Shown in pieces: positions 17,350 through 25,946 of a stretch of 64,000 nt of DNA. A program made the position numbers and the translations under genes. Origin of the DNA: Aliagarivorans taiwanensis DSM 22990. Lineage in GTDB: Bacteria > Pseudomonadota > Gammaproteobacteria > Enterobacterales > Celerinatantimonadaceae. The stretch spans positions 1 to 64,000 of the forward strand of contig NZ_AUBZ01000018.1 of assembly GCF_000429505.1 (NCBI RefSeq). Reading direction: 5' to 3'. Position 1 is the first letter of the stretch; the number at the start of each line of letters is the position of its first letter. The notes beneath the pieces are model-generated. The model did no database searches. It worked only from the letters and a program-made list of their open reading frames with translations, and was not told the DNA's origin.

Positions 17350-17964
17350 TTGAGCGACGCGATAATAAAAACTGACGCCAATGGTTTGGAGCGTCGGCGT
17401 TTTTACCGGGTGGAATACCCGGCGGCGCTGATCCATTCCATGGTAAAAATGATCAACGCCCGCATGCGCACCAGCGTTGGCCAGGCGAACTTCGAGAAAG
17501 AAGGCGGCCTGCGCTGGCTGCACCTAATGCCCGCACTGCACGTAAACCATTACTGTTTCCCGGTACTCGATGTGAGCGAAGGCGGACTGCGCACCCAGTG
17601 GCGCACCCAAGATGATGCCTTCCTAACACGTGGCGATATTATGCACGGCACCTTGGTGTTTAACCCTGATTTAGCCAAATACCTGGAGCACTTTCCCCGC
17701 GATGTGATTCTCGATGGCAAAAGCCTTATTGAGGTGGCCGCGGCTGGCACCCAACGTGTTCAGGTGTGCGCGCGAGTCAATCGGGTGGTGCATTCTCACC
17801 GCTCGCCCTATCCGATTTTTTCGTTCCAGTTTCATAAGGATAATCAGCTCGATCAGCGCCTGATCCGTCAGCAAGAAAGTATGCTAATTCAGATGTTTAG
17901 AGAGAAATACCTGGAGCGGATGCGCGAGCGTCGGCAATTGCTGCTGGAGAGTGCACAGTTCTAA
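17350..17964 (+). CDS. PilZ-domain protein
   Basis: 204 residues with a TTG start; a purine-rich CAGAGA about 10 nt upstream supports it, though a further-in start cannot be excluded. The two c-di-GMP-binding motifs of PilZ are present: RRRFYR (RxxxR, near residue 15) and DVSEGG (DxSxxG, near residue 74). The C-terminal 40 residues are a basic helix (REKYLERMRERRQLLLE). It probably senses cyclic di-GMP; the partner is unknown. It lies 61 bp upstream of ygfB on the same strand. Confidence 0.83.
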   Translation: MSDAIIKTDANGLERRRFYRVEYPAALIHSMVKMINARMRTSVGQANFEKEGGLRWLHLMPALHVNHYCFPVLDVSEGGLRTQWRTQDDAFLTRGDIMHGTLVFNPDLAKYLEHFPRDVILDGKSLIEVAAAGTQRVQVCARVNRVVHSHRSPYPIFSFQFHKDNQLDQRLIRQQESMLIQMFREKYLERMRERRQLLLESAQF

Positions 17965-18025
17965 ACATGATCCGGGCTTTCTAAGGTGTTAGGATTAAAG
18001 GAATTTACCACCCCAGAGAAATACT

Positions 18026-18595
18026 GTGACTAGCTATTCCTATCCCAATTTCGACGACTTTGAAGAACTACTGGAAAAACACGAACTGATGGTGAATCCA
18101 TCAGAGGTGCACGGCTTGATTACCGGCATGTTCGCCGGTGGCATGGCCAGCAAGGATGAATGGCTGAGCAATATCAACGATATGATTAACGACGGCCAAG
18201 GCCTGCCAGCGGATGTGAAGCGCGAGATGGGGCAACTGCATCTGGCTACCTTCCAAGGCTTGTCTGACAGCCTGCTGAGCTTCCAGCTGCTGATGCCCGA
18301 CGATGACTACTCGCCGGAAGAGCGCGCCGAAGCGATTGCCCAGTGGGTGCAAAGCTTCTTGGTCGGTTTTGGTTTGATGCAAAGCGATCTGTCTAAGCTG
18401 GCCGAAGACGTACAAGAGTTGATCCACGACTTCAGCGAAATCTCCAAGCTCTCTCCCGAGCTGGAAGGCTCTGAAGAAGACAACGAACAAGCCCTGTTCC
18501 AGGTGGTGGAGTACGTGCGAATTGGCGCGGTAACCATCTTTGCCCACCTCAACGAGCCGGAAAGCGGCGACGGCGAAGAACCTACCCTGCACTAA
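18026..18595 (+). CDS. ygfB: YgfB-family (UPF0149) protein
   Basis: 189 residues, GTG start. Acidic, all-helical protein with the family segments VHGLITGMFAGG and FLVGFGLMQSDLSKL. It lies directly upstream of pepP, as in E. coli (ygfB-pepP-ubiH-ubiI). In Pseudomonas aeruginosa YgfB has been reported to affect ampDh3 expression and beta-lactam resistance; whether that holds here is not known. Confidence 0.93.
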   Translation: MTSYSYPNFDDFEELLEKHELMVNPSEVHGLITGMFAGGMASKDEWLSNINDMINDGQGLPADVKREMGQLHLATFQGLSDSLLSFQLLMPDDDYSPEERAEAIAQWVQSFLVGFGLMQSDLSKLAEDVQELIHDFSEISKLSPELEGSEEDNEQALFQVVEYVRIGAVTIFAHLNEPESGDGEEPTLH

Positions 18596-18608
18596 ACCTA
18601 AATACCCG

Positions 18609-18664
18609 TTGTTACGGACAAGTTGTTACGCACAAGTAGTAACGGACAAGTTGTTACGCACAAG
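18609..18664 (+). repeat. Four tandem 14-bp repeats before pepP
   Basis: Copies at 18609-18622, 18623-18636, 18637-18650 and 18651-18664. Unit TTGTTACGSACAAG (third copy begins TAGTAAC). Copies 1 and 3 have GG where 2 and 4 have GC. They fill nearly the whole ygfB-pepP gap and end at the pepP ribosome binding site (AAGGAG overlaps the last copy). Copy number could vary by slippage. Confidence 0.92.
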
Positions 18665-18672
18665 GAGACGTC

Positions 18673-19974
18673 GTGTTTAAACAACATCGAGAAGCGCTGT
18701 TGGCGGCCATGAGCCCCAACAGCATTGCCGTATTTTCCAGCGCACCCGAACAGGTGCGCTCGCGCGATACCGAGCACCTCTATCGTCAAGATAGCGATTT
18801 CTATTACTTCACCGGCTTTACCGAGCCCGGCGCGCTGTTGTTGCTCATCAACGCTGAGCAGCCGCGCAGTGTGCTGTTCAACCGCCGTAAAGACAAGCTG
18901 GCCGAGATCTGGCACGGCCGCCGCTTAGGCCAAGATGCCGCTCCAGAGGCGCTGGATGTCGACGAAGCGCTGCCCATCGAAGAGCTGGCTGAGCACCTGC
19001 CCAAGTTATTAAGTGGTGCCGACAAGGTGTACCTGGCTCAAGGCCGCTACCCAGAGATGGACCAACAGCTGTTTGCGGCCATCGAAGCCTGCCGCCAAGG
19101 CATTCGTCAGGGCCTGAAAGCGCCTGCCCAGTTAGAAGACTGGCGACCGATTGTCGACGAGCTGCGCCTGTTTAAGTCAGAGCAAGAGGTTGCGCTGATG
19201 GCCCAGGCCGGGGAGATCTCTGCCCGCGGCCACGTGCGCGCCATGCAGAGTTGTTGCCCGGGGATGTGGGAGTATCAGCTAGAAGCGGAAATCCACCATG
19301 AGTTTGCTATGGCGGGCTGCCGCGCGCCGGCCTATGGCACCATCGTCGGTGGCGGCGATAACGCCTGTATCTTGCACTACACCGAGAACGAGGCCGAGCT
19401 ACAAGACGGCGACTTGGTGCTGATCGATGCTGGCGCTGAGTACCAGATGTACGCCGGCGACATCACCCGTACCTTCCCGGTGAACGGCCGCTTTAGCCAG
19501 CCGCAGGCCGAGTTGTACCAAATCGTGCTGGACGCTCAGTTAGCTGCGCTGGATACCCTCAAACCCGGTGCCTCCATCCAACAAGCCCAGCAGCAGGTGA
19601 TTGAGATTATGCTCAAAGGCTTGCTAGCGCTGGGCATTGTTGAAGGCGAGCTGGAGCAGCTGATCAGCGAAGAGGCCCACAAAGCATTTTATATGCACGG
19701 CCTGAGCCACTGGCTCGGCATCGATGTGCACGATGTGGGGGATTATCGCGATATCCACCGCTCTCGTACCCTCGAGCCGGGGATGGCGCTTACCGTTGAG
19801 CCCGGTTTGTATATCGCTGAGGATGCCGACGTACCCGAACAATATCGCGGCATTGGCATTCGCATCGAAGACGATATCGTGATTACCGAGGTCGGTAACC
19901 AAGTACTCACTGCGGCTGTGCCCAAGGAAATCAGCGAAATCGAAGCCTTAATGAGCGATTCGAGCAAGGTTTAA
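18673..19974 (+). CDS. pepP: Xaa-Pro aminopeptidase P
   Basis: 433 residues (E. coli 441), GTG start with AAGGAG 6 nt upstream. Removes the N-terminal residue before proline. The creatinase-like N-domain is followed by the pita-bread metal domain. The five di-metal ligands are in LIDAGAEYQMYAGDITRTF (two Asp), HGLSHWLGIDVHDVG (His), LTVEPGLYI (Glu) and GIRIEDD (Glu). It sits in the conserved ygfB-pepP-ubiH-ubiI block, with 14-bp tandem repeats immediately upstream. Confidence 0.96.
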   Translation: MFKQHREALLAAMSPNSIAVFSSAPEQVRSRDTEHLYRQDSDFYYFTGFTEPGALLLLINAEQPRSVLFNRRKDKLAEIWHGRRLGQDAAPEALDVDEALPIEELAEHLPKLLSGADKVYLAQGRYPEMDQQLFAAIEACRQGIRQGLKAPAQLEDWRPIVDELRLFKSEQEVALMAQAGEISARGHVRAMQSCCPGMWEYQLEAEIHHEFAMAGCRAPAYGTIVGGGDNACILHYTENEAELQDGDLVLIDAGAEYQMYAGDITRTFPVNGRFSQPQAELYQIVLDAQLAALDTLKPGASIQQAQQQVIEIMLKGLLALGIVEGELEQLISEEAHKAFYMHGLSHWLGIDVHDVGDYRDIHRSRTLEPGMALTVEPGLYIAEDADVPEQYRGIGIRIEDDIVITEVGNQVLTAAVPKEISEIEALMSDSSKV

Positions 19975-19990
19975 GCAAGCGAGGAAAGGG

Positions 19991-21178
19991 ATGACCGGAC
20001 AGCAGTTTGATCTCGTAATCGTGGGTGGCGGCATGGTTGGCGCATCGCTCGCCTTGGGCCTCGCCCACTATGCCCCCAAGCTAAAGCTAGCACTGATTGA
20101 AGCCCAGCCGCTGGACTTTGGTCAGCACCCCGGCTTCGATGGGCGGGCGATTGCGCTGTCGGCTGGCTCGGTGAACTGGCTCAAGCAGGCTCAACTGTGG
20201 GATGAACTGGCCAGCTTTGCAGCCCCCATCTCGCATATCCAAGTCTCCGACCGTGGCCATCTCGGCCGGGTCGATATGCAGCCCGATGACTATCTGTTGG
20301 ATAGCCTTGGTCAGGTGATTGAGCTGGAACACGCCGGGCGGATACTCCACCAACGGCTTAGCCAATGCCCGCAAGTGACGCTGTTTTGCCCCAATGCCAT
20401 CCGCAGCTTTGAGCGCACCGATGATTCGGTGGAGCTGGAGTTGGAAGGTGGTGAAAGCCTCAGCGCCTCGCTGTTGGTTGGCGCCGATGGCGGCAACTCT
20501 CAGGTGCGTGGCTGGGCCGATCTCACTCAGCATCATCACGGCTTTGGCAAGGTGGCGCTTATCGCCAATATCGAGGGCGAGCAAGCCCCAAATAGTCGCG
20601 CCTTTGAGCGCTTTACCGAAGACGGCCCGCTGGCCTTGCTACCGATGACCGGCCAGCGCTGGTCGCTGGTATGGAGCCTAAGCCCAGAGCAAGCCGACTA
20701 CTACCAGCAGTGCTCGGAGCAAGAGTTCCTCAACGCCCTGCAAGTCCAAGTGGGCGAGCAGGCCGGAGCCATGTTGCGGGTTGGCCAGCGCCACTGCTAT
20801 CCGCTGCTGCTGCGCTACAGCCCACGGCTGTTTAGCCACCGTATGCTAGTGATGGGCAATGCCGCGCACACCTTGCATCCTATCGCCGGACAGGGCTTTA
20901 ATTTGGGCCTGCGCGATGTGGCAGCGCTGTGTAAGCTTCTCGCCGATAGCGAGCAAGACCCCGGCAGCTTTGCACTGCTGCACGCCTACCAACAAGGCCG
21001 CGAGCAGGATATTCAACGCACCGTGCTGATGACCAGCCTACTGGCCTCGGGCTTCGCCTCGAAAGACAAGCTCTCAATCGTGGCGCGCAATATCGGGCTG
21101 GTGGCGATGCAGCACCTCGACTGCTTGAAGGTGCCTTTGGTCAGGCAGAGCCTTGGTCTGTTTGATCCCTTAGCGTAA
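19991..21178 (+). CDS. ubiH: 2-octaprenyl-6-methoxyphenyl hydroxylase (ubiquinone C1 hydroxylase)
   Basis: 395 residues. FAD-dependent monooxygenase of ubiquinone synthesis. FAD-binding motifs: VGGGMVGASLALGLA (N-terminal GxGxxG), LVGADGGNSQVR (DG motif) and MGNAAHTLHPIAGQGFNLG (GD-like motif). It lies 16 bp after pepP and 45 bp before the paralogous ubiI, as in E. coli, so an operon is likely. Confidence 0.95.
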   Translation: MTGQQFDLVIVGGGMVGASLALGLAHYAPKLKLALIEAQPLDFGQHPGFDGRAIALSAGSVNWLKQAQLWDELASFAAPISHIQVSDRGHLGRVDMQPDDYLLDSLGQVIELEHAGRILHQRLSQCPQVTLFCPNAIRSFERTDDSVELELEGGESLSASLLVGADGGNSQVRGWADLTQHHHGFGKVALIANIEGEQAPNSRAFERFTEDGPLALLPMTGQRWSLVWSLSPEQADYYQQCSEQEFLNALQVQVGEQAGAMLRVGQRHCYPLLLRYSPRLFSHRMLVMGNAAHTLHPIAGQGFNLGLRDVAALCKLLADSEQDPGSFALLHAYQQGREQDIQRTVLMTSLLASGFASKDKLSIVARNIGLVAMQHLDCLKVPLVRQSLGLFDPLA

Positions 21179-21223
21179 GTACGGCATCACTATGAATAAT
21201 CAACAATTACTAGGAGAGGCAGC

Positions 21224-22426
21224 ATGCAAAGCGTAGATGTAGCCATTGTCGGCGGTGGAATGGTAGGGCTGAGCCTGGCGTGTGCGCTTAAAGACAGCGG
21301 CCTGCGCCTGGCGCTTATCGAAGCCAAGCCACCGCAGCCGCAAGAGTTTGATGGCGAGCACGAATTACGAGTCAGCGCACTTAGCCTCTCTTCCCAGCGT
21401 TTTCTCACCCGCTTGGGCGCGTGGCAGGGCATTGTCGATACCCGCGCCGCGGCCTATGACGATATGCAGGTATGGGAGCGCGACAGCTTTGCCAAGGTGC
21501 GCTTTCAGGCCTCAGAGCTGTGCCTGCCGCATATCGGCCATATCGTCGAGAATGGCCTAATTCGCCAACAACTGTGGCAACAGGCACAGCTGCTGGACAA
21601 CCTGCAGGTGATCGAACAACCCATCGCCCAGCTGCATCGCGGCGAGAGCGAAAGCTGGCTGAGCTTTGAAAATGGCCAAGCCATTAGCGCCAAGCTACTG
21701 GTGGCCGCCGATGGCGCTAACTCGTGGCTACGCCAGCAGCTGGATGTACCGGTTACCTTCTGGGACTACCAGCACAGCGCCGTCGTCGGTACCGTGCGCA
21801 CCGAGCTGCCTCATGAAAACTGTGCCCGCCAAGTCTTCTCACCCGAAGGCCCATTGGCGCTGCTGCCACTAAGCGACTCGCATCTGTGCTCAATTGTTTG
21901 GTCGGTGCCGCCTGAGCGCGCCGAGCAGCTGCAAGCCATGGATGCGCAGGCCTTCAATAAAGCCATCACCATCGCCTTCGATGCCCGCTTAGGCATGGTT
22001 GAGCGGCAAAGCGAGTTGGCCAGCTTCCCGCTACGAATGCGCTATGCTCGCGATTTCGCTGGCCCCGGCTTCGCCCTGATTGGCGATGCCGCCCATACCA
22101 TTCACCCACTAGCGGGGCAGGGGGTAAACCTCGGCTTTATGGATGCAGCGGCACTGGCGCAAACGCTTATCGAACTCAAGCAAGCGGGCAAGGCGATTGG
22201 CGACTACCAACAGCTACGCAGCTTCGAACGCTGGCGCAAGGCTGAAGCCACCCAAATGATTGCCGCCATGGAGAGCTTTAAGCGCTTATTCGGCAATGAT
22301 ATAGCGCCGGTTAAACTGCTGCGCGGTCTGGGCATGAGCGCTTTTGATAAGCTCACGCCGGTTAAACAGCAGGTGATGAAGCATGCTTTGGGCTTGGCAG
22401 GAGAGTTGCCGGATATGGCGCGTTAA
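21224..22426 (+). CDS. ubiI: 2-octaprenylphenol hydroxylase (ubiquinone C5 hydroxylase)
   Basis: 400 residues, paralogue of the preceding UbiH. FAD motifs: VGGGMVGLSLACALK, LVAADGANSWLR and IGDAAHTIHPLAGQGVNLGF. It acts on the C5 position in aerobic ubiquinone synthesis. Last gene of the ygfB-pepP-ubiH-ubiI block; AGGAGAG before the ATG gives a clear ribosome binding site. Confidence 0.95.
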   Translation: MQSVDVAIVGGGMVGLSLACALKDSGLRLALIEAKPPQPQEFDGEHELRVSALSLSSQRFLTRLGAWQGIVDTRAAAYDDMQVWERDSFAKVRFQASELCLPHIGHIVENGLIRQQLWQQAQLLDNLQVIEQPIAQLHRGESESWLSFENGQAISAKLLVAADGANSWLRQQLDVPVTFWDYQHSAVVGTVRTELPHENCARQVFSPEGPLALLPLSDSHLCSIVWSVPPERAEQLQAMDAQAFNKAITIAFDARLGMVERQSELASFPLRMRYARDFAGPGFALIGDAAHTIHPLAGQGVNLGFMDAAALAQTLIELKQAGKAIGDYQQLRSFERWRKAEATQMIAAMESFKRLFGNDIAPVKLLRGLGMSAFDKLTPVKQQVMKHALGLAGELPDMAR

Positions 22427-22452
22427 GCGCGCTGCTCAAGTCGGTTCTCATC

Positions 22453-22968
22453 TCAATGCGCGATGTGAAGCTGCAGTATGCTGACCACGTGAGAGGCCTC
22501 GCTTTCATCTAGGCCTCGAAACATCAAGACAGAGCGGTACAGCGGCCCATACTCGAAAACTACCGACCCACCCAGATCCTGTAACCGAAGGTTGTCTGAA
22601 AACAAACCTTGAGGGTCAAAGATCGTCCTTTGATTCATCTTGGGGTAAACATGCAAGCGGTGTATGTGAGCGATTAAATAGGTCTTTTTTAAGTAGCGTA
22701 AACCCAGCACTTCACGTGAAAGAACCAGTTGGTCATTGTCGATTCTGAGCCTTTCGTCAAAAGACAGATAGACAACAAAGCCCCCAAATGTTGCCAGAAA
22801 CACCAATAGAAAGGCTTTGAGCCAAAGAGGCTCTGCTTGGGCGAGAATAAAAGGCAGCGAAAAAAGAAATACGATGAAAGCGAGCCCTGCTAACGCTTTA
22901 AATACTAAGGGAAAACTATTCTTGGAAAACAGCTCTAGCGGGGCTTCACTTGTAACCTTGATACTCAT
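22453..22968 (-). CDS. Two-helix membrane protein of unknown function
   Basis: 171 residues from ATG 22968; the frame extends to 23043, but that would overlap the dehydratase gene. Two adjacent transmembrane helices (about 21-42 and 48-68) are followed by a mainly beta cytoplasmic part (RIDNDQLVLSREVLGLRYLKK) that resembles the bacterial PH-like domain of small membrane proteins. It lies 19 bp after the FabA-like gene on the same strand. I do not recognise a named family, and a role in lipid metabolism is only suggested by the neighbour. Confidence 0.72.
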   Translation of the reverse strand: MSIKVTSEAPLELFSKNSFPLVFKALAGLAFIVFLFSLPFILAQAEPLWLKAFLLVFLATFGGFVVYLSFDERLRIDNDQLVLSREVLGLRYLKKTYLIAHIHRLHVYPKMNQRTIFDPQGLFSDNLRLQDLGGSVVFEYGPLYRSVLMFRGLDESEASHVVSILQLHIAH

Positions 22969-22987
22969 TTGCTTGTTTCGGAGTTGA

Positions 22988-23488
22988 TCATGAGGTTTTG
23001 AGCACTGTGCGCAGGTCCGTTGCGCTATAAATGACTTCCCCATCTACCGACATCGTGGCATCGGCAATCCCCATCTTCAGCCGTTGATTTAAGACCCGTT
23101 TGATATCGATTTGAAAGCGAACCAACTTAGATGTGGGCAACACCTCGCCATTAAACTTAATTTCCCCCCCACGAGCCCTGCCTTTTCCGGGGAAGCCCAT
23201 CCAGCCAAGATAAAATCCGAGAAGTTGCCACATGGCATCCAAGCCCAAGCAGCCCGGCATGACCGGGTCATTTTCGAAATGACAGTCAAAGAACCACAGG
23301 TCTGGTGAGATATCTAACTCCGCGACCAGTTCGCCTTGACCATACTTCCCACCCGTTTCAGTGATGGATGTGATGCGATCGACCATCAACATTGGTGGCA
23401 GGGGCAATCGGGCATTGCCTTCGCCAAACATCAAGCCGTGACCACACTGCAACAGCTCTTCTCTAGAAAACGAACTCTTCTTTTCCAT
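22988..23488 (-). CDS. FabA-like 3-hydroxyacyl-ACP dehydratase
   Basis: 166 residues, a little shorter at the C-terminus than FabA (171-172). The catalytic His and Asp are in [21 protein letters not shown], nearly identical to FabA. The segments [14 protein letters not shown] and [16 protein letters not shown] also follow FabA. FabA dehydrates 3-hydroxydecanoyl-ACP and isomerises the product, starting unsaturated fatty acid synthesis. The short C-terminus and unusual neighbour (a small membrane protein) leave open that this is a second copy, with fabA proper elsewhere in the genome. Confidence 0.85.
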   Translation of the reverse strand: MEKKSSFSREELLQCGHGLMFGEGNARLPLPPMLMVDRITSITETGGKYGQGELVAELDISPDLWFFDCHFENDPVMPGCLGLDAMWQLLGFYLGWMGFPGKGRARGGEIKFNGEVLPTSKLVRFQIDIKRVLNQRLKMGIADATMSVDGEVIYSATDLRTVLKTS

Positions 23489-23568
23489 TTACAACGACCT
23501 TCCAATGGTTGCTTGTTGTGAACTTTATCACTGGTCATTGCCTCTATCTATCAAAGAGTTAGTTATCG

Positions 23569-24582
23569 TTAAGAAAGCTCCCAATCGAGATTGGCAAGCG
23601 CAAGCAGCTCATCCTTTACCGCTTGGCTGGCAAAGCTCGCCATAACACTGGCGCGGTAGATCGCTGAATACTCCTGCTCGCTTAGGTTGAAGGTAGTATC
23701 AATCTGGGCCAGTTCATTGCTCATGTTGGTGTTGCTAACGGTGCGGTTATCGGTGCTTACGTTTACTTCCAAGCCTTGGCGTACAAAGCTTGCAACCGGG
23801 TGGGCACTTAACGATGGGAAAGCCTTTGTGTGCAAGTTACTGGTTGGACACACCTCTACCGCCACCTTGTGCTTTTTGAGTAGCCCTAGGGCATGCTCGT
23901 CATCGACGGCAAACACGCCATGGCCGATACGCTCTGCCCCGAGTAGCTCAATGGCGTCGATAACGTTTTGGGCGTAGCCGGTTTCCCCTGCATGCACCGT
24001 AAGGCGATAGCCTGCTTGTTTCGCTTGCTGACACAGCTCAATGTAATCCTTGGCAAAGCCCAAGTCTTCGCGTCCTGCTAAATCAAATGCGACAAGGCCT
24101 TGACCAATAAAGGGTTTGCCCGCTTCTAAGGTTGCGAAGCCTGTCTCCAATGGCGCGTTGCGCATGGCACATAGAATGACGTTGGTGTGGATAGCGAAAT
24201 CACGTTCGGCCTGGCTCAAACCCTCCAGCACGGCTGCAATAGCTTGTTGCATTGTCAGGCCTTGCTCCAGGTGCAGCAAGGGGGCAAAACGAACTTCGAT
24301 ATAGCGTACCTGCTCAGCCGCGGCATCTTGTGCCAGCTCGTAGGCCACACGCGACAAACCCGCTTGGGTCTGCATAACTTGCAGGGGAAGGTCGAAACGC
24401 TTCAGGTACTCCACCAAATCTTTGCAAGTCTCTGGCACTTGCATCATCGCGGTTAGCGCATCGAGTTGCTCTGTTGGGAGTTTGATTCTCTGCTCGTTGG
24501 CCAATGCCAGTACTGTTTGGGGGCGCACACTACCGTCAAGATGGCAGTGAAGTTCGATTTTGGGCAGTTGAGAGAAGTTCAT
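23569..24582 (-). CDS. add: Adenosine deaminase
   Basis: 337 residues (E. coli 333). Converts adenosine to inosine using Zn2+. Metal ligands: HCHLDGS (two His), TVHAGETG (His, Glu), and the catalytic Asp pair in VSTDNRT. HGVFAVDDE holds the catalytic His. The AAGGCGACAGG sequence before the ATG (on the minus strand) is the ribosome binding site. An adenine riboswitch aptamer lies 241 bp upstream (24823-24889), as in Vibrio vulnificus add, but a 160-bp MITE now separates it from the gene. Confidence 0.95.
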   Translation of the reverse strand: MNFSQLPKIELHCHLDGSVRPQTVLALANEQRIKLPTEQLDALTAMMQVPETCKDLVEYLKRFDLPLQVMQTQAGLSRVAYELAQDAAAEQVRYIEVRFAPLLHLEQGLTMQQAIAAVLEGLSQAERDFAIHTNVILCAMRNAPLETGFATLEAGKPFIGQGLVAFDLAGREDLGFAKDYIELCQQAKQAGYRLTVHAGETGYAQNVIDAIELLGAERIGHGVFAVDDEHALGLLKKHKVAVEVCPTSNLHTKAFPSLSAHPVASFVRQGLEVNVSTDNRTVSNTNMSNELAQIDTTFNLSEQEYSAIYRASVMASFASQAVKDELLALANLDWELS

Positions 24583-24654
24583 GGTTTACCTGTCGCCTTA
24601 GATAGTTGAGCGCTGGCTCGACGTCAGGTATTGGGCGACGAAGAGGCACAGCTA

Positions 24655-24814
24655 ATACCAATCTGGATAAGTTAATGATCAGATATTGCGCAGGGAAAAT
24701 TATTGAGGACAAGGAGGCGCTTGCCGTAACTAGTGGACTAATTACAAAAGCGTTGACGCTGTCATCAATGATTTAAACCAGCAAGAATGATCAGTTACTT
24801 ATGTAGATTGGTAT
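24655..24814. mobile_element. MITE-like element, copy A (160 bp)
   Basis: Bounded by inverted repeats ATACCAATC...GATTGGTAT; the 18-bp ends read inward are ATACCAATCTGGATAAGT and ATACCAATCTACATAAGT. An inverted copy of equal length is at 30699-30858, with about 13 differences by hand alignment (around 92% identity). No open frame of useful size. No clear target duplication. It lies between the adenine riboswitch and add. It is probably moved by a transposase encoded elsewhere. Confidence 0.9.
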
Positions 24815-24822
24815 GAGCACCT

Positions 24823-24889
24823 CTTCGTAATCAGAACTGTTCGGGTTCTGGTAGACACTCCCCAACCATATCTTGGGGATTATACGAAG
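24823..24889 (-). promoter_or_regulatory. Adenine-type purine riboswitch (aptamer)
   Basis: On the minus strand: P1 CTTCGTA with TACGAAG (7 bp), J1/2 TAATC, P2 hairpin CCCCAA...TTGGGG with loop GATATGG, J2/3 AGTGTCTACCA, P3 hairpin CAGAAC...GTTCTG, and J3/1 GATTAC. All invariant purine-riboswitch bases appear to be present. The specificity base (74 in xpt/add numbering) is T/U, which means adenine rather than guanine. It is upstream of add, the same pairing as in Vibrio vulnificus. Confidence 0.95.
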
Positions 24890-24916
24890 AATTGTTACAG
24901 AAATTCAGTGGGCGCG

Positions 24917-24945
24917 ATTATGGCATGCGGGAGGCATGCGCTCAA
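24917..24945 (-). promoter_or_regulatory. Likely sigma-70 promoter of the riboswitch-add transcript
   Basis: On the minus strand: -35 TTGAGC (24940-24945), spacer exactly 17 bp, -10 CATAAT (24917-24922). Transcription would begin about 20 nt before the aptamer. The spacer contains GCATGC, five bases, GCATGC, a possible operator. Confidence 0.7.
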
Positions 24946-25069
24946 CCATATTGCTTAGGCTGGATGACGTGTAACGCTGAATCACCACCTTTCCGGTGAA
25001 CCTCACAATCTTTCTCTGCGTAACCCGATGAGCATTTTGGAATTACCCTAAACGATTGGAGGAATCCCT

Positions 25070-25270
25070 ATGGCGGATAGCAATAACACCACCAATTGGC
25101 CAGAACTGGCCGCAGCCCTTTACGACAAGCTCAACGAACGCAATGCAGAGCTCACCTACGACTTTCACGACGTAGAGCTGCAAGTCCCCAGCAACTCAAG
25201 CAATGAGGCAAGCTTGGCCCGTTGGAAGATCAACGGCGCAGTAAGCATTCGGGCCAAAAACCTTGGCTAG
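25070..25270 (+). CDS. Small protein of unknown function
   Basis: 66 residues with a strong ribosome binding site (GGAGG 6 nt before ATG). Begins MADSNNTTNWPELAAALYDK; acidic, with a mixed alpha/beta look and no signal peptide. The stop overlaps the TTG start of the next frame by 8 bp, suggesting translational coupling. I recognise no family. The 24890-25069 gap holds the divergent promoter for add. Confidence 0.7.
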   Translation: MADSNNTTNWPELAAALYDKLNERNAELTYDFHDVELQVPSNSSNEASLARWKINGAVSIRAKNLG

Positions 25271-25631
25271 TGCAATAGCCACTGCAGTTGCATCGAGCCC
25301 GCCAAAGCGGTTGCTTGATGCCAGCGCGTCGTTGCAGGTTGAACATCAAGGTGCCTGCATCGACATTCGAGCGTCGCGCAGCCGGGCGATTCTGAATTTT
25401 GAGAATCGCCGCTTGTTGTTCCGGTTTGTCTTGTTGGGGCTCGGTCTGCTCAATCGCTATTCGGGCGCAAGCCACTTGGCTGCTTCTAATTTGGCTGTGA
25501 GCACTGCCTACCTAAGCGTTGGAGGGCGAATCGTCGCGGTGGTTAGTACCAAGGCGCTCAAACGCAGTATGCCGTTCAAAGGCTTGCGGGTACGTCCGGA
25601 AAACCTGAGGGCATGGCTCTTTAGTCCTTAA
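25263..25631 (+). CDS. Small protein of unknown function, coupled to the upstream gene
   Basis: 122 residues from a TTG codon that overlaps the end of the preceding gene. Begins MASAIATAVASSPPKRLL. A moderately hydrophobic stretch (LLFRFVLLGLGLLNRYSG) may associate with the membrane. No family recognised. The coupling argues for a real gene, but the weak start and lack of homology leave doubt. Confidence 0.5.
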   Translation: MASAIATAVASSPPKRLLDASASLQVEHQGACIDIRASRSRAILNFENRRLLFRFVLLGLGLLNRYSGASHLAASNLAVSTAYLSVGGRIVAVVSTKALKRSMPFKGLRVRPENLRAWLFSP

Positions 25632-25946
25632 GCCCGTCTTCTTCACATTACGTCCTCTTTTTACACACTGTTCCAAACAAAAACTGACGATAAGACGTCC
25701 TTGTCTATCTACTTTAGATTCCTCCGGATACACCCTTTTATACATTGTGTTTTTACGTCTCTGAATGCTCTACCGTTCGAACTTTATCGCAACCCGCTAT
25801 GCTAGCTAACGTTATGATGGATAAGATAAATATGTAGTGATAAAGTGATTATCAAGTTGACGAAACAGGGTGTTACGCGTACCGCGTAGAGTGGTTGCGG
25901 GTACTGGGTACCTGATCAGTTGTATCGATGTTTAACAGGGATAGTT
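25632..25946. other. Intergenic region
   Basis: About 315 bp without a convincing gene. AT-rich around 25795-25860; it should carry the promoter of the lipoprotein gene at 25947. No repeat or RNA family recognised. Confidence 0.5.

Noticed and set aside
18609-18664. CRISPR array
   Set aside because: Units are contiguous 14-mers with no spacers.
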